From UA16 sp905478895 (GTDB taxonomy: Bacteria; Bacteroidota; Bacteroidia; Flavobacteriales_D; Sanyastnellaceae), in the NCBI GenBank assembly GCA_943788495.1, contig CALSQO010000002.1:124001-188000 (forward strand): a stretch of 64,000 nt of DNA. Direction: 5' to 3'. Under the pieces are notes generated by a model. That model was not told the origin of the DNA. It did not search any database and worked only from the letters and a program-made list of their open reading frames with translations. Positions within the stretch are counted from its first letter, which is position 1. The number at the start of each line of letters is the position of its first letter. A program made the translations under genes and the position numbers. Shown here one piece after another: positions 1 to 7,954 of this stretch.

Positions 1-929
1 CAGAAGACTTGATTTTTAATGTTCCTGTTTCTGCTGCCTCTGGGTATACCAGCACAGTATTAAACGCGGGTAAAACCCAGAACAGAGGGATTGAGTTGGC
101 AATCGCAGGTACGCCTGTTCAAACCGAAGACTTCCGATGGGACATCGGTGTGAACTTCGCCAAGAATGAAAACGAACTGTTGGAATTGGCGGATGGAATT
201 GAGAACATCCGATACACATCACTCTTCGGAGTTACATTGGAGGCACGTCCAGGTCAGCCGCTCGGTACGTTCTACGGGTATGATTTCTTGTACGACGACG
301 ATGGAAACAAACTTGTGGATGGCGATGGTTACTACCTGAGCACAGACGAGGTGGTTCCAATTGGAGACATCCTAGCGGACTTCACAGGTGGTGTGTACAC
401 CGACCTCGCTTACAAGAACGTCTCGTTCAGCGCACTGGTGGACTTCCAGAAAGGAGGTTCTGTCCACAGCTATTCCAACCAATGGGGCAAATACTCAGGA
501 ACGTTGGCAGAGACAGCAGAAGACGGCATTCGTGAGAATGGAGTTGTTGTTGAAGGAATGGTCGCTGAGCAAAACTCGGATGGCGACTGGATTTCCACAG
601 GAAACGAGAATACCACTACGATTGGTGCACAGTCTCACTTCTTCTACAACCAGGGTTATATCATCCACGCTGCGGACCAGTACGATGCGAGTTTTGTCAA
701 ACTTCGCGAGATGCGCCTGGACTACAACTTGCCTGAAAGCATGACGAGCGGCTTGCCATTTAGCAACATCAGCATTGGTGTTTATGGCCGCAACCTTGCA
801 ATCTTGCATAAGAATGTACCACACATTGATCCAGAGGTAGCCACGTCGGCTTCCAATGTTCAAGGTTTCGAAGGTGGCCAGCTTCCTGCTGAGCGTACCA
901 TCGGTTTCAACTTGAAGTTCAACCTCTGA
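1..929 (+). CDS. SusC/RagA-family TonB-dependent outer membrane transporter, C-terminal part (partial)
   Basis: The reading frame is open to the left edge, so this is the last ~308 residues of a protein that is usually about 1000 residues. The visible part is the end of the 22-strand beta-barrel: it has the NRGIELA motif found after the 'N AG KTQ' segment of SusC proteins, long DGDG-type extracellular loops, and ends in a hydrophobic-aromatic pattern (GFNLKFNL) typical of barrel C-termini. SusC proteins import oligosaccharides or peptides across the outer membrane with TonB energy. The SusD partner starts 20 bp downstream, so the two are surely co-transcribed. The substrate cannot be told because the plug domain and any linked enzymes lie outside the window. 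Confidence 0.93.
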   Translation, partial: EDLIFNVPVSAASGYTSTVLNAGKTQNRGIELAIAGTPVQTEDFRWDIGVNFAKNENELLELADGIENIRYTSLFGVTLEARPGQPLGTFYGYDFLYDDDGNKLVDGDGYYLSTDEVVPIGDILADFTGGVYTDLAYKNVSFSALVDFQKGGSVHSYSNQWGKYSGTLAETAEDGIRENGVVVEGMVAEQNSDGDWISTGNENTTTIGAQSHFFYNQGYIIHAADQYDASFVKLREMRLDYNLPESMTSGLPFSNISIGVYGRNLAILHKNVPHIDPEVATSASNVQGFEGGQLPAERTIGFNLKFNL

Positions 930-949
930 TTGTCCACCTTTAAAAAATC

Positions 950-2422
950 ATGAAAATGAATAAGCAAATTTTCTTCCTGGTGGGCTTGATTGGAGCCTTA
1001 GCCTTCACGGGGTGCCAAAAGGACTTCGAGGAAATCAATACCAATCCCAACGAACCAACAGCGGTTTCACCTGGGTTCTTGTTGACCAATGCACAGAAAT
1101 CCATCATGGACCGTGTCTATGATTCATTCTGGGGCAGCCGTCGCGCGATGCAAACGGCGCAATACTGGAGTTCAAATCAGTACTCCAATGAGAGCCGTTA
1201 TCAGTACCGCGAGACTACAGCAAACGGAGCTTGGGCTTCATTTTATGCAGGACCGCTTCAAGATTTACAGACCATCATTGACTTGAATTCGGGAGATAAT
1301 GCTGCAGATTATGTAGGGTATGGTGACAATGGCAACCAGATTGCCGTCGCCAAAATTTTACAAGCATGGACCTTCCAACATTTGACGGATGCCTTCGGTG
1401 ATATCCCAATGTCTGCTGCGCTTAAGGGCGGAGATGACACGGCACCAGCCTACGACAGTCAAGCGGATGTTTATACAGGTCTTTTGACCCTGTTGGATGA
1501 TGCGATGGCGTCAATGACCTCTGGTTCTGGACCGCAAGGGGACCAAGTCTATGGTGGCAATATGGACCAATGGATGAAATTCGCGAACTCCTTGAAGTTG
1601 CGAGTTGCCATGCGAATGGCTGATGTCAACGCATCTGCAGCGCAAAGTGCAGCAGAAGCGGCTTTGGGTTCTGGAATGATCATCGCAGGAAATGAGGACA
1701 ACGCATTGTTCAATTACCTCGGTGGTGCTCCAAATAACAACCCGATCAATGAAGACGCGAAGACGCGAAATGATTTTGCGGCTTCGAATACCATGGTTGA
1801 TTTGTTGGCCTCCTTAGGTGACCCGCGGGTAGGGGTGTACTATGCACCAGCCGTTTCCTCTGGAGAGTATACCGGTGAGGTGTATGGATTGGATGAAGCC
1901 AATGCGGCATTGACGCCTGACGATGATGTTTCACAACGTGGTACGGCTATCCTAGCGGGCGATTTGGCGGGGATTTACTTCGATGCAGCCCAAACACACT
2001 TCTTGGCGGCGGAAGCTGCTGAGCGGGGATGGACGAGCATTTTGTCTGCAGAAGAGCATTACAACGCGGCGATTTCCTTGAGCATGAACTACTGGGGAAT
2101 TGCTGACGATGCAGCCATTGCGGATTACCTCGCACAAGAGGCCGTGGCTTATGGCACAGCAGAAGGTGCTTGGAATGAGCGAATCGGACGCCAGAAGTGG
2201 ATTGCCTTGTACATGCAGGGTTATGAAGGATGGGCTGAGTACCGCCGATTAGACTTCGGAGTGCTCGTGCCTTGTGCGGATGGTCATTTGCAAGGGGACG
2301 GAAGCGTTCCTAACCGATTCACTTATCCGTTGGATGAGCAAACATTGAACAATGCTTCATGGTCAGCTGCGACGGGTGGTTCGGACGAAATCACTTCGAA
2401 AATGTGGTGGGACGTCAACTAA
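950..2422 (+). CDS. SusD/RagB-family nutrient-binding outer membrane lipoprotein
   Basis: 490 residues with a lipoprotein signal peptide (hydrophobic stretch 7-20, lipobox ending at Cys22). The segment just after the anchor (INTNPNEPT) is characteristic of the SusD-like_2 branch rather than the classical starch SusD. The middle contains the usual helical TPR-like fold with many Ala-rich helices, and the C-terminus has the RQKWIALYMQGYEGWAEYRR region that is strongly conserved in SusD homologues. It is the surface-exposed lid that hands ligand to the SusC barrel encoded just upstream. An ATG six bases further in is an alternative start. No glycoside hydrolase, peptidase or regulator follows on this strand, and a strong terminator comes 24 bp after the stop. 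Confidence 0.95.
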   Translation: MKMNKQIFFLVGLIGALAFTGCQKDFEEINTNPNEPTAVSPGFLLTNAQKSIMDRVYDSFWGSRRAMQTAQYWSSNQYSNESRYQYRETTANGAWASFYAGPLQDLQTIIDLNSGDNAADYVGYGDNGNQIAVAKILQAWTFQHLTDAFGDIPMSAALKGGDDTAPAYDSQADVYTGLLTLLDDAMASMTSGSGPQGDQVYGGNMDQWMKFANSLKLRVAMRMADVNASAAQSAAEAALGSGMIIAGNEDNALFNYLGGAPNNNPINEDAKTRNDFAASNTMVDLLASLGDPRVGVYYAPAVSSGEYTGEVYGLDEANAALTPDDDVSQRGTAILAGDLAGIYFDAAQTHFLAAEAAERGWTSILSAEEHYNAAISLSMNYWGIADDAAIADYLAQEAVAYGTAEGAWNERIGRQKWIALYMQGYEGWAEYRRLDFGVLVPCADGHLQGDGSVPNRFTYPLDEQTLNNASWSAATGGSDEITSKMWWDVN

Positions 2423-2445
2423 GACGATTCACTTACCGAAATAAG

Positions 2446-2475
2446 AAAGCCCCGCAACTGCGGGGCTTTTTTGTT
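2446..2475 (+). terminator. Rho-independent terminator after susD
   Basis: An 8-bp GC-rich perfect stem (AGCCCCGC / GCGGGGCT) with a 4-nt AACT loop is followed by a T-run. It ends the susC-susD transcript. The next gene is convergent, so it may act on both strands. Confidence 0.9.
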
Positions 2476-2489
2476 TTTAGTTGATTCCG

Positions 2490-3419
2490 CTACCAGGCGT
2501 ATCCCAAGTTCAATGACGCAAAAGAAGGAAGTGATAGGGCTGAGGCCCCACTTTCTACGAAGGAGGCGGTTTCACTTAAAAAGAAGTGCATTCGGTAGTC
2601 TATACCGACCGTGACGGCTCCTAATGCAAGCGTGCTGCCTAAAATCAGTGATTGAGCGATAGCCACGCTCTGAAATTCAGAAATGCTGGAGGGGATGTCT
2701 TCATCAGAAATCCGGCTTTTCCAGTCATTTGCCCCATTGACGCCACCCGAAATAATCCCCAACGCACCTTGAAATCGGACAAGATCAGTGGCTTGGAATC
2801 CAGCCCCAAGCTCCAACATCAATGGCGTCCACAGCGCCTGAACGGTGGGTCGCTCAATGAACCAATTTTCAAATAATTCTCGGAAGTAAAAATACTGATC
2901 GACATAGTTGCCGGCAAGCACCTCTGTTTGGTTGAGCCCAATGGTGCTTCCTGAGCTCGTTTCCGCAGCCGTAGCATAGAAAAAAGCAGGCGTTCGTCCA
3001 ACTCCCAGGCTGACATCGACTTGATCAAATCCATCAGGCCGGTACCGCAAACGCAAAATGCGTGGTTTGAGATAGGTCGAGTTGTCGTAGTAATAATTGA
3101 AGGAGGAGAGAATCCCTTGGTTATTCATATCCGATAAAGCATAATTGAACTCATTGCTCGAGAGCGAGGTGTGCATGCTCTCGAGTGCATTGCGAACGTA
3201 AGACTCACCATTGGTTGCGGCGGTTGGATTCCAGTTGTTCAATCCCCAACTGAATTCCACGGCCCAATGCGTATTCTCCGTGCGATTCAGCAATGAAAAA
3301 TCCATTGACCTTACATTGCGTTTATCGCTCTCCTCCATCAGTGCGCGATCGAATTGTTGCCCTATACAGGCAATGGGGATGAGAAAGACGAGAATGGATA
3401 AGGAGTAGTTTAATGTCAT
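2490..3419 (-). CDS. Secreted protein of unknown function, possible outer-membrane barrel
   Basis: 309 residues with an N-terminal signal peptide (hydrophobic 6-19, ending near the CIGQQ segment). No family is recognised. The body alternates short polar and aromatic-hydrophobic strands (for example LRLRYRPDGFDQVDVSLGVG and the final ASLNLGYAW), and ends in a tryptophan, as many Bacteroidota outer-membrane barrels do. Its start overlaps the stop of the upstream lipoprotein gene by 4 bp (ATGA), so the two are translationally coupled. They follow the cyclase gene in one operon. Function unknown; a barrel or secreted periplasmic protein is an inference from strand pattern only. Confidence 0.75.
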   Translation of the reverse strand: MTLNYSLSILVFLIPIACIGQQFDRALMEESDKRNVRSMDFSLLNRTENTHWAVEFSWGLNNWNPTAATNGESYVRNALESMHTSLSSNEFNYALSDMNNQGILSSFNYYYDNSTYLKPRILRLRYRPDGFDQVDVSLGVGRTPAFFYATAAETSSGSTIGLNQTEVLAGNYVDQYFYFRELFENWFIERPTVQALWTPLMLELGAGFQATDLVRFQGALGIISGGVNGANDWKSRISDEDIPSSISEFQSVAIAQSLILGSTLALGAVTVGIDYRMHFFLSETASFVESGASALSLPSFASLNLGYAW

Positions 3420-3832
3420 TCGAATTCAAATTTTCCACCGAACCCAGCAACTTGAACCGTTGTTTTTCGAAATATGAATGCACGTTTTTCTCGAACGATG
3501 AATTTGGGATTGATCAATACATCGGATTCAGTTCCTTCCAGGGCCTTGTAAATTGCCGCACGTTTTTCTCGGGTGGCTCCACCAATGCCGAATGAAATCC
3601 CGGGGTAATCGGCGAATTCGTTGTCTCCGAGGCGGATGAACCCGAGGACGTGGGTTGTGGATGACATGCCGATGAGGCTTTTTGTGGTGTCGACGTTGAC
3701 GTGGGCTTTGATGGTGTCAACGCCCAATACGACAGGGCCTTCGGCCAAACGTGCCGTTTGGGTCAATTGGGTGCAGCTGTTCAGGCCAACAAGCCCCAAC
3801 ACAATGGCTGCAGGGATAAGGAATTGTTTCAT
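3416..3832 (-). CDS. Small lipoprotein of unknown function
   Basis: 138 residues with a clear lipoprotein signal (hydrophobic 8-17, lipobox LNSC with Cys20). The mature part is a compact alpha/beta domain with a segment resembling YajQ/TRL-like lipoproteins (RAAIYKALEGTESDVLINPKF and then a beta hairpin), but I would not assign it to a family. It sits 3 bp after the cyclase gene and overlaps the next gene by 4 bp, making it the middle member of a three-gene operon. It probably acts at the inner face of the outer membrane. Confidence 0.78.
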   Translation of the reverse strand: MKQFLIPAAIVLGLVGLNSCTQLTQTARLAEGPVVLGVDTIKAHVNVDTTKSLIGMSSTTHVLGFIRLGDNEFADYPGISFGIGGATREKRAAIYKALEGTESDVLINPKFIVREKRAFIFRKTTVQVAGFGGKFEFE

Positions 3833-3835
3833 GGT

Positions 3836-4603
3836 TCAAATTTGGTTGCACGGAATGATCACTGGACGACTGGGTGTTGCGTCCAAGTCGAAAGGCGCGG
3901 TTTGAAGGTTTAATAGGTGACGACCATCCTCAAGGGTGTCAGGGGCGAATACAAACTCTGTAATCGTCGAATGACGCCTAGGGTTGTCTGGGTAGTTCCA
4001 ATAAGCGTGATGGGCTGCTAAAACGCCGCCATCCGATTCACGATCCACGGAAGGCAGATCAATTAGCCAATGGTCAACGCCTTTCTCAGCGAGCCAGGAA
4101 GCTGCGGTAGCTTCGAAATAAGCTGGATTGGAATTGGACCAATTGCGGGACCTTTTGGTTGCGTGATTGGGAAGTGTGCGCACGATGATGGCAGGAGGTA
4201 GGTTTTTTTTGGAATCCCAATGGACTCCGCATCTCGTTTGCAATTGATTGCGTGAGATGATGCCGTCCCCGTCGATTTTCTCAGGCGTTACCGTGATCAG
4301 CAAGCAAGGCATGATCGCGGGGATCAGCACCTCATTGACGGAGTGAGCCTCCGGGGAGATGTGGCCCAAGCATTCCGTATGTGTTCCATTGCCGTGCGGA
4401 TTGAAAGTGACATTTCGGAAGTTCACGGCGCCCCCTTCGGCAACAGATCCCAAGAACCCGTTGCTGCGCACCACCTCGACCTTCATGTCGTCGACATACC
4501 AAGCACTTGCACCCCCATGTTCGGCAATGGGAATGCTCAAATCCACGGGAGATTCGCCAGATGCTTCAAAAACTTCGCCTCCAAATTCAATGTTTAAATG
4601 CAT
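3836..4603 (-). CDS. Cyclase-family metal-dependent hydrolase (kynurenine formamidase-like)
   Basis: 255 residues from the ATG at 4603, the first start that fits the fold; the open frame continues upstream without homology. The metal-binding signature of the cyclase/kynurenine-formamidase family (HxGTHxDxxxH) appears as His70-G-N-G-T-His75-x-Glu77-xxx-His81, with Glu in place of the usual Asp. A later HWLIDLPSVDRESDGG segment matches the family's second conserved block (usually around a substrate-binding Asp). Members hydrolyse N-formylkynurenine, isatin or similar amides. There are no tryptophan-catabolism genes beside it, so the substrate is open. It leads an operon with a lipoprotein and a secreted protein. 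Confidence 0.85.
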   Translation of the reverse strand: MHLNIEFGGEVFEASGESPVDLSIPIAEHGGASAWYVDDMKVEVVRSNGFLGSVAEGGAVNFRNVTFNPHGNGTHTECLGHISPEAHSVNEVLIPAIMPCLLITVTPEKIDGDGIISRNQLQTRCGVHWDSKKNLPPAIIVRTLPNHATKRSRNWSNSNPAYFEATAASWLAEKGVDHWLIDLPSVDRESDGGVLAAHHAYWNYPDNPRRHSTITEFVFAPDTLEDGRHLLNLQTAPFDLDATPSRPVIIPCNQI

Positions 4604-4635
4604 AGGGATTGCTGCGTGAACCCGAAATTTAGCAC

Positions 4636-4670
4636 AAAAAAAAGCGGCTCCTCTGAGGAAGCCGCTTTTC
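4636..4670 (-). terminator. Rho-independent terminator of the 4695-5552 gene
   Basis: A long stem (AAAGCGGC with GCCGCTTT, continued by TCCTC/GAGGA) lies directly downstream of the barrel gene. The A-run at 4636-4643 reads as a U-tract on the minus strand. Confidence 0.88.
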
Positions 4671-4694
4671 AAAAGCGTTTCTGCTTGTTGGGGT

Positions 4695-5552
4695 TTAGTC
4701 GAACAAGAATCCAACACGCAATGCACCTTGGAATACGTTTCCAATCGTGGTGTTGCTGATGTGGTTCGGCCAATCGTAGTAGATGTCGTCTGAACCGGAA
4801 CCGTCAGGATAGTATTCGTTGTAAATCACACCATCGAGTGCGCTAAATGGCAACTCGCCAACAAACTCACCCATCAACTCTGCTCCTGCACCCTCAGTAG
4901 AGAATGCATTGTTGAAGTACATGTTGAATGCAGTCAAATTATCAGTTGTGATGCTGTGATTTCCGAACGATGTCGTTCCAAAACCAAGACCCGCTTCGAA
5001 ACCGAGGTAGATGCCATCAGAGAAGTAATAATCAGCTCCGAACAAAATATTCAAGCCCACTTGCGTGAAACCTTGCTCGTTTCCAAGGTTCCAAACAACG
5101 TATTGGTCAGGCTGGCCTGCGTCGTTGATGTCCTGTGGCCCCCAAAATTCCATTTCATCCGATCGATTGCCAAGGGTGATGGGCAACTCAAACGCGATGT
5201 ATGGAGATAGGTTGTCCATCCCATCGAAGTGCATCTCGTACCCTGGCGCGATGCCGATGGAAGAAGACTTCGTGTTGATGTTCAGCTGTGGGCTGACCGG
5301 ATCTGCGGTGTTGATTTCACCGTCTTGGTACCAAGCATGGACATCGCTGGAATTGGAAATAGCCAATGACAAGCGAAATGCGCGGTTGTCCTCCAGGAAG
5401 TTTCGGTATTTGATGGTTGAACCATCGATTGGGTTTCCACCGAATGGTGTAAAGCTCACCTCGATGTTGTGCTCATCCCCCATTTGCTTTTGGGCCTGAG
5501 TGCCCATTGTGACCAACGCGCTCAGCGCCAGTGTGAACATGAGTTTCTTCAT
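4695..5552 (-). CDS. Outer membrane beta-barrel protein
   Basis: 285 residues from the MKKLMFTLALSALVTMGTQAQ signal peptide; the longer upstream open frame has no coding character, so the ATG at 5552 is chosen. The mature protein has alternating amphipathic strands with aromatic girdles (IEVSFTPFGG, YRNFLEDNRAFRLSLAIS, GLNILFGADYYFSDGIYLGFEAGLGFG) and ends in ALRVGFLFD, the C-terminal Phe-containing signal used by barrel proteins. Strand length and size suggest a barrel of about 12 strands of the OmpW/porin-like 'outer membrane protein beta-barrel' group. It is a single-gene unit with its own terminator. Transport role or ligand unknown. Confidence 0.85.
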   Translation of the reverse strand: MKKLMFTLALSALVTMGTQAQKQMGDEHNIEVSFTPFGGNPIDGSTIKYRNFLEDNRAFRLSLAISNSSDVHAWYQDGEINTADPVSPQLNINTKSSSIGIAPGYEMHFDGMDNLSPYIAFELPITLGNRSDEMEFWGPQDINDAGQPDQYVVWNLGNEQGFTQVGLNILFGADYYFSDGIYLGFEAGLGFGTTSFGNHSITTDNLTAFNMYFNNAFSTEGAGAELMGEFVGELPFSALDGVIYNEYYPDGSGSDDIYYDWPNHISNTTIGNVFQGALRVGFLFD

Positions 5553-5636
5553 GGTAATGTGTTGTGTTTCTAGAATTTCAGGTGCAAGAAAAGGAAAAAA
5601 GGCTGAACTCCGTAGGATTCGCACGAACTTTCGAAC

Positions 5637-7082
5637 ATGAAACCGTTTGAAAAGCCGACACACCCCTCCCATTGGTCGAATCATTATAGGCTTGAGCGCT
5701 TCCAAAAAGGCGGTCTTCAAACCCTCGAAACCCTTACAGAGTATTTGAGAATTTCCCGGTCTCAGGGGTTGGATTATGTCCTGCCATCTAAGGATCCAAA
5801 CGCACGATTGGAAATGTGGCGCCAAGAAATGCAGAAGGGTTCGGATGCGCGGAATGGGCTGGTTCGAGGGGATTTGCTTTCGCGGGTTTTGGAACGTTCC
5901 AACCACTTGCACGACCCCAGGTACGCAGGGCATCAAGTGGCTGTTCCTTTGCCAGAATTGGCGTGGATCACCGCTGCGACTGCGTTGTTGAATAACGGCA
6001 TGGCGATTGACGAAATGGGCCCAGCGAGTTCACCCATGGAAGAAGCGGTGATGCGATCCATTGCGCAGTACATGGGGTTGGGGGACGATGCTTCGGGCAT
6101 CCTTTGCCACGGAGGTACGCTGGCCAACCTCACAGCCTTGTTAGCGGCGAGGCAGTGTCAATCGCACCGCGATGAATGGCGCGAAGGAACGACCGAAAAG
6201 TATGCGGTGCTCGTGAGTGAGCAAGCGCATTATTGTGTGGATAGAGCGGTTCGTGTCATGGGCTGGGGAGAAGAGGGGACGATTCATGTGCCCGTGGATG
6301 CATCGCATCGCATTCGGCCGGAGGCATTGGAAACGGCGTTTTCCGAAGCTCAATCCAAAGGACTGAAAGTCTTGAGCGTTGTGGGCAGCGCTTGCACCAC
6401 GTCGTCAGGTGCTTTTGATGACCTCAATGCGTTGGCAGATTTTGCAAATTCCAAAGGGCTCTGGTTTCACGTGGATGGCGCGCACGGTGCCGCACAGATT
6501 TTCTCAAAGCAGCATCGAAAACCTTTGGAAGGATTGCAGCGAGCCGATTCTGTTGCCATGGACTTTCACAAAATGTTGGGCATTCCAGCCCTGTGCACGG
6601 GGTTGTTTTACCGCCGCTCCAAAGACGCGTATTCCGCATTTTCGCAAGATGCGGACTACCTCTATGAGCAGGGGGAGCAAGATGAATGGTGGAACCTTAG
6701 CAAACGGACGTTTGAGTGCACAAAACGGATGTTGAGCGTTGCCGTCTATGGCATTTGGGAACAGCATGGAGCTGAGCTTTGGGAGAGTTTGGTAGATCAA
6801 TTGGTAGGCAACGCGCAGGCATTTGCCGCAAATGTCGAAAGCCGAGAAGGCTGGGAACTTTTTGCCTCCCCGCAATCGAACATTGTATGCTTCAGGTCAA
6901 CCCAATGGGACAATGCCCTCTTGCGAAAACGGATGGTAGAACGGGGGCCGCATTACATCGTGAAAACAGAATTTGGCGGAGAAACGTGGTTGCGCTGCAC
7001 CTTTCAAAATCCCTTCACCACAGAAGCCGTGTCCACTTCAATATTGGATCGGCTGGAAGCGTTGGGCAGAGAACGGGATTGA
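5637..7082 (+). CDS. Pyridoxal-phosphate-dependent group II decarboxylase (aromatic/diaminobutyrate decarboxylase type)
   Basis: 481 residues, the usual length for the DDC family. The Schiff-base lysine lies in DSVAMDFHK (Lys312), matching the NPHK motif of the family. CHGGTLANLTALL (binding the PLP phosphate) and HVDGAHGAA (the Asp holding the pyridine nitrogen) are both present, as is VSEQAHYCVDRAVRVMGWG. Such enzymes decarboxylate amino acids (DOPA, tryptophan, glutamate, 2,4-diaminobutyrate); the substrate cannot be fixed here because the residue set is divergent and no diaminobutyrate aminotransferase is adjacent. It is monocistronic and divergent from the barrel gene at 5552. Confidence 0.92.
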   Translation: MKPFEKPTHPSHWSNHYRLERFQKGGLQTLETLTEYLRISRSQGLDYVLPSKDPNARLEMWRQEMQKGSDARNGLVRGDLLSRVLERSNHLHDPRYAGHQVAVPLPELAWITAATALLNNGMAIDEMGPASSPMEEAVMRSIAQYMGLGDDASGILCHGGTLANLTALLAARQCQSHRDEWREGTTEKYAVLVSEQAHYCVDRAVRVMGWGEEGTIHVPVDASHRIRPEALETAFSEAQSKGLKVLSVVGSACTTSSGAFDDLNALADFANSKGLWFHVDGAHGAAQIFSKQHRKPLEGLQRADSVAMDFHKMLGIPALCTGLFYRRSKDAYSAFSQDADYLYEQGEQDEWWNLSKRTFECTKRMLSVAVYGIWEQHGAELWESLVDQLVGNAQAFAANVESREGWELFASPQSNIVCFRSTQWDNALLRKRMVERGPHYIVKTEFGGETWLRCTFQNPFTTEAVSTSILDRLEALGRERD

Positions 7083-7100
7083 GCCAAGCCCACCACAGAA

Positions 7101-7433
7101 TCAATACAACAGGTGCTGTTTGGACTTGTTGCGCCAGCCAGCTTGGTTCTTGTATTTTACAAAGTAGATTTTCAAATCACTTTGATTGGCATAATCTGCA
7201 AAGAAGATTTTATGATCGGATTGGTTGGCGTATTCTACGAAATACCACAACCCCTCGTTTCCTTTCGCTTGATTGGCATAGTCGACCTTGAACACCTTCA
7301 AGTCGCACTGATTTTCATAATCAACGACAAACACTTTAACGTCGGCTTGATTGGCATAATCAGCCGAGAAGATGGTTTGCGATTGGCCGCAAAGAGCAAC
7401 CAAACAGAGGACGATCGAATAGAAAAATCTCAT
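7101..7433 (-). CDS. DUF6150-family secreted repeat protein
   Basis: 110 residues from the ATG at 7433, which begins a signal peptide (MRFFYSIVLCLVALCGQSQ). The mature part is almost only a repeat: about six copies of a unit near 12 residues long whose core is DYANQxDxKVFxV, ending in YFVKYKNQAGWRNKSK. This pattern is the DUF6150 family of Bacteroidota, whose function is unknown. The regular Y-N-Q spacing with alternating hydrophobics suggests a short beta-solenoid or stacked sheet (inference). The start lies 52 bp from the left inverted repeat of the AT-rich island, so its promoter region overlaps that boundary. Confidence 0.9.
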   Translation of the reverse strand: MRFFYSIVLCLVALCGQSQTIFSADYANQADVKVFVVDYENQCDLKVFKVDYANQAKGNEGLWYFVEYANQSDHKIFFADYANQSDLKIYFVKYKNQAGWRNKSKQHLLY

Positions 7434-7485
7434 GATGATTGCGATTCGGGCGTTTACTCCACGGTGGTGGTTTATTCTTACTAGT

Positions 7486-7506
7486 CGGTTATCCTTACCC
7501 CTTAAA
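7486..7506. repeat. Left copy of a perfect 21-bp inverted repeat
   Basis: The core GGTTATCCTTACCCCTTAA and its immediate neighbours recur as an exact reverse complement at 8990-9010. Similarity stops sharply at both ends of each copy. The AT-rich segment lies between the copies. Confidence 0.9.
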
Positions 7507-7595
7507 TCCTCTCCCACATCTAATTTCATATGTTTTATGTAAGATGAGAGTTTTGGTTTATCCCATTGTTTCTTGGTTGGGGTTCTATAACCTAA

Positions 7596-7940
7596 CTAAA
7601 CTCAGATTCTAAAATATCACTACCACCTCGCCATAGAAAATCTGATGGAACTTATTCTTCAACAATATCTCCATACTTACCGAAATCAGAGGGAAAGAAT
7701 ATGGGTGATTTTTGGAATGAAGAAATAGTTAGAACTGCGGTTGCGAATCAGAATTTAGATATTGATGGAGAACACATCGCACCATTCCCAAAACAGATTA
7801 TCACACTACCAATTCTTCAAACATCTGAAATAGGGGATTTGGTATTAGACCCATTCTGTGGTAGTGGTAATGTTGGAAAGGTATGTGATGTATTAGAACG
7901 AAACTTTGTTGGTTACGATTTGAATAACTATATAAGTTGA
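7596..7940 (+). pseudogene. Remnant of a beta-class (N4/N6) DNA methyltransferase, C-terminal part
   Basis: The frame is open from 7596 (after a TAA) with no good start codon until 7701, and encodes about 114 residues. It carries the SAM-binding motif DPFCGSGN, preceded by HIAPFPKQII and followed by RNFVGYDLN, exactly the C-terminal order of beta-class methyltransferases in which the catalytic DPPY motif comes first. Upstream it also has the linker RHRKSDGTYSS...GDFW. The catalytic DPPY/SPPY motif and target-recognition region are absent, so it cannot be active alone. It is AT-rich compared with its surroundings. It may be the scar of a restriction-modification module; no endonuclease is visible nearby. 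Confidence 0.75.
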
Positions 7941-7954
7941 AACATTTAATGTTT

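Noticed and set aside
7101..7433. The evenly repeated TTGATTGGCATAATC-like DNA as a CRISPR array.
   Set aside because: The repeats are in frame, encode the DYANQ protein repeat, are imperfect and have no unique spacers of equal length.
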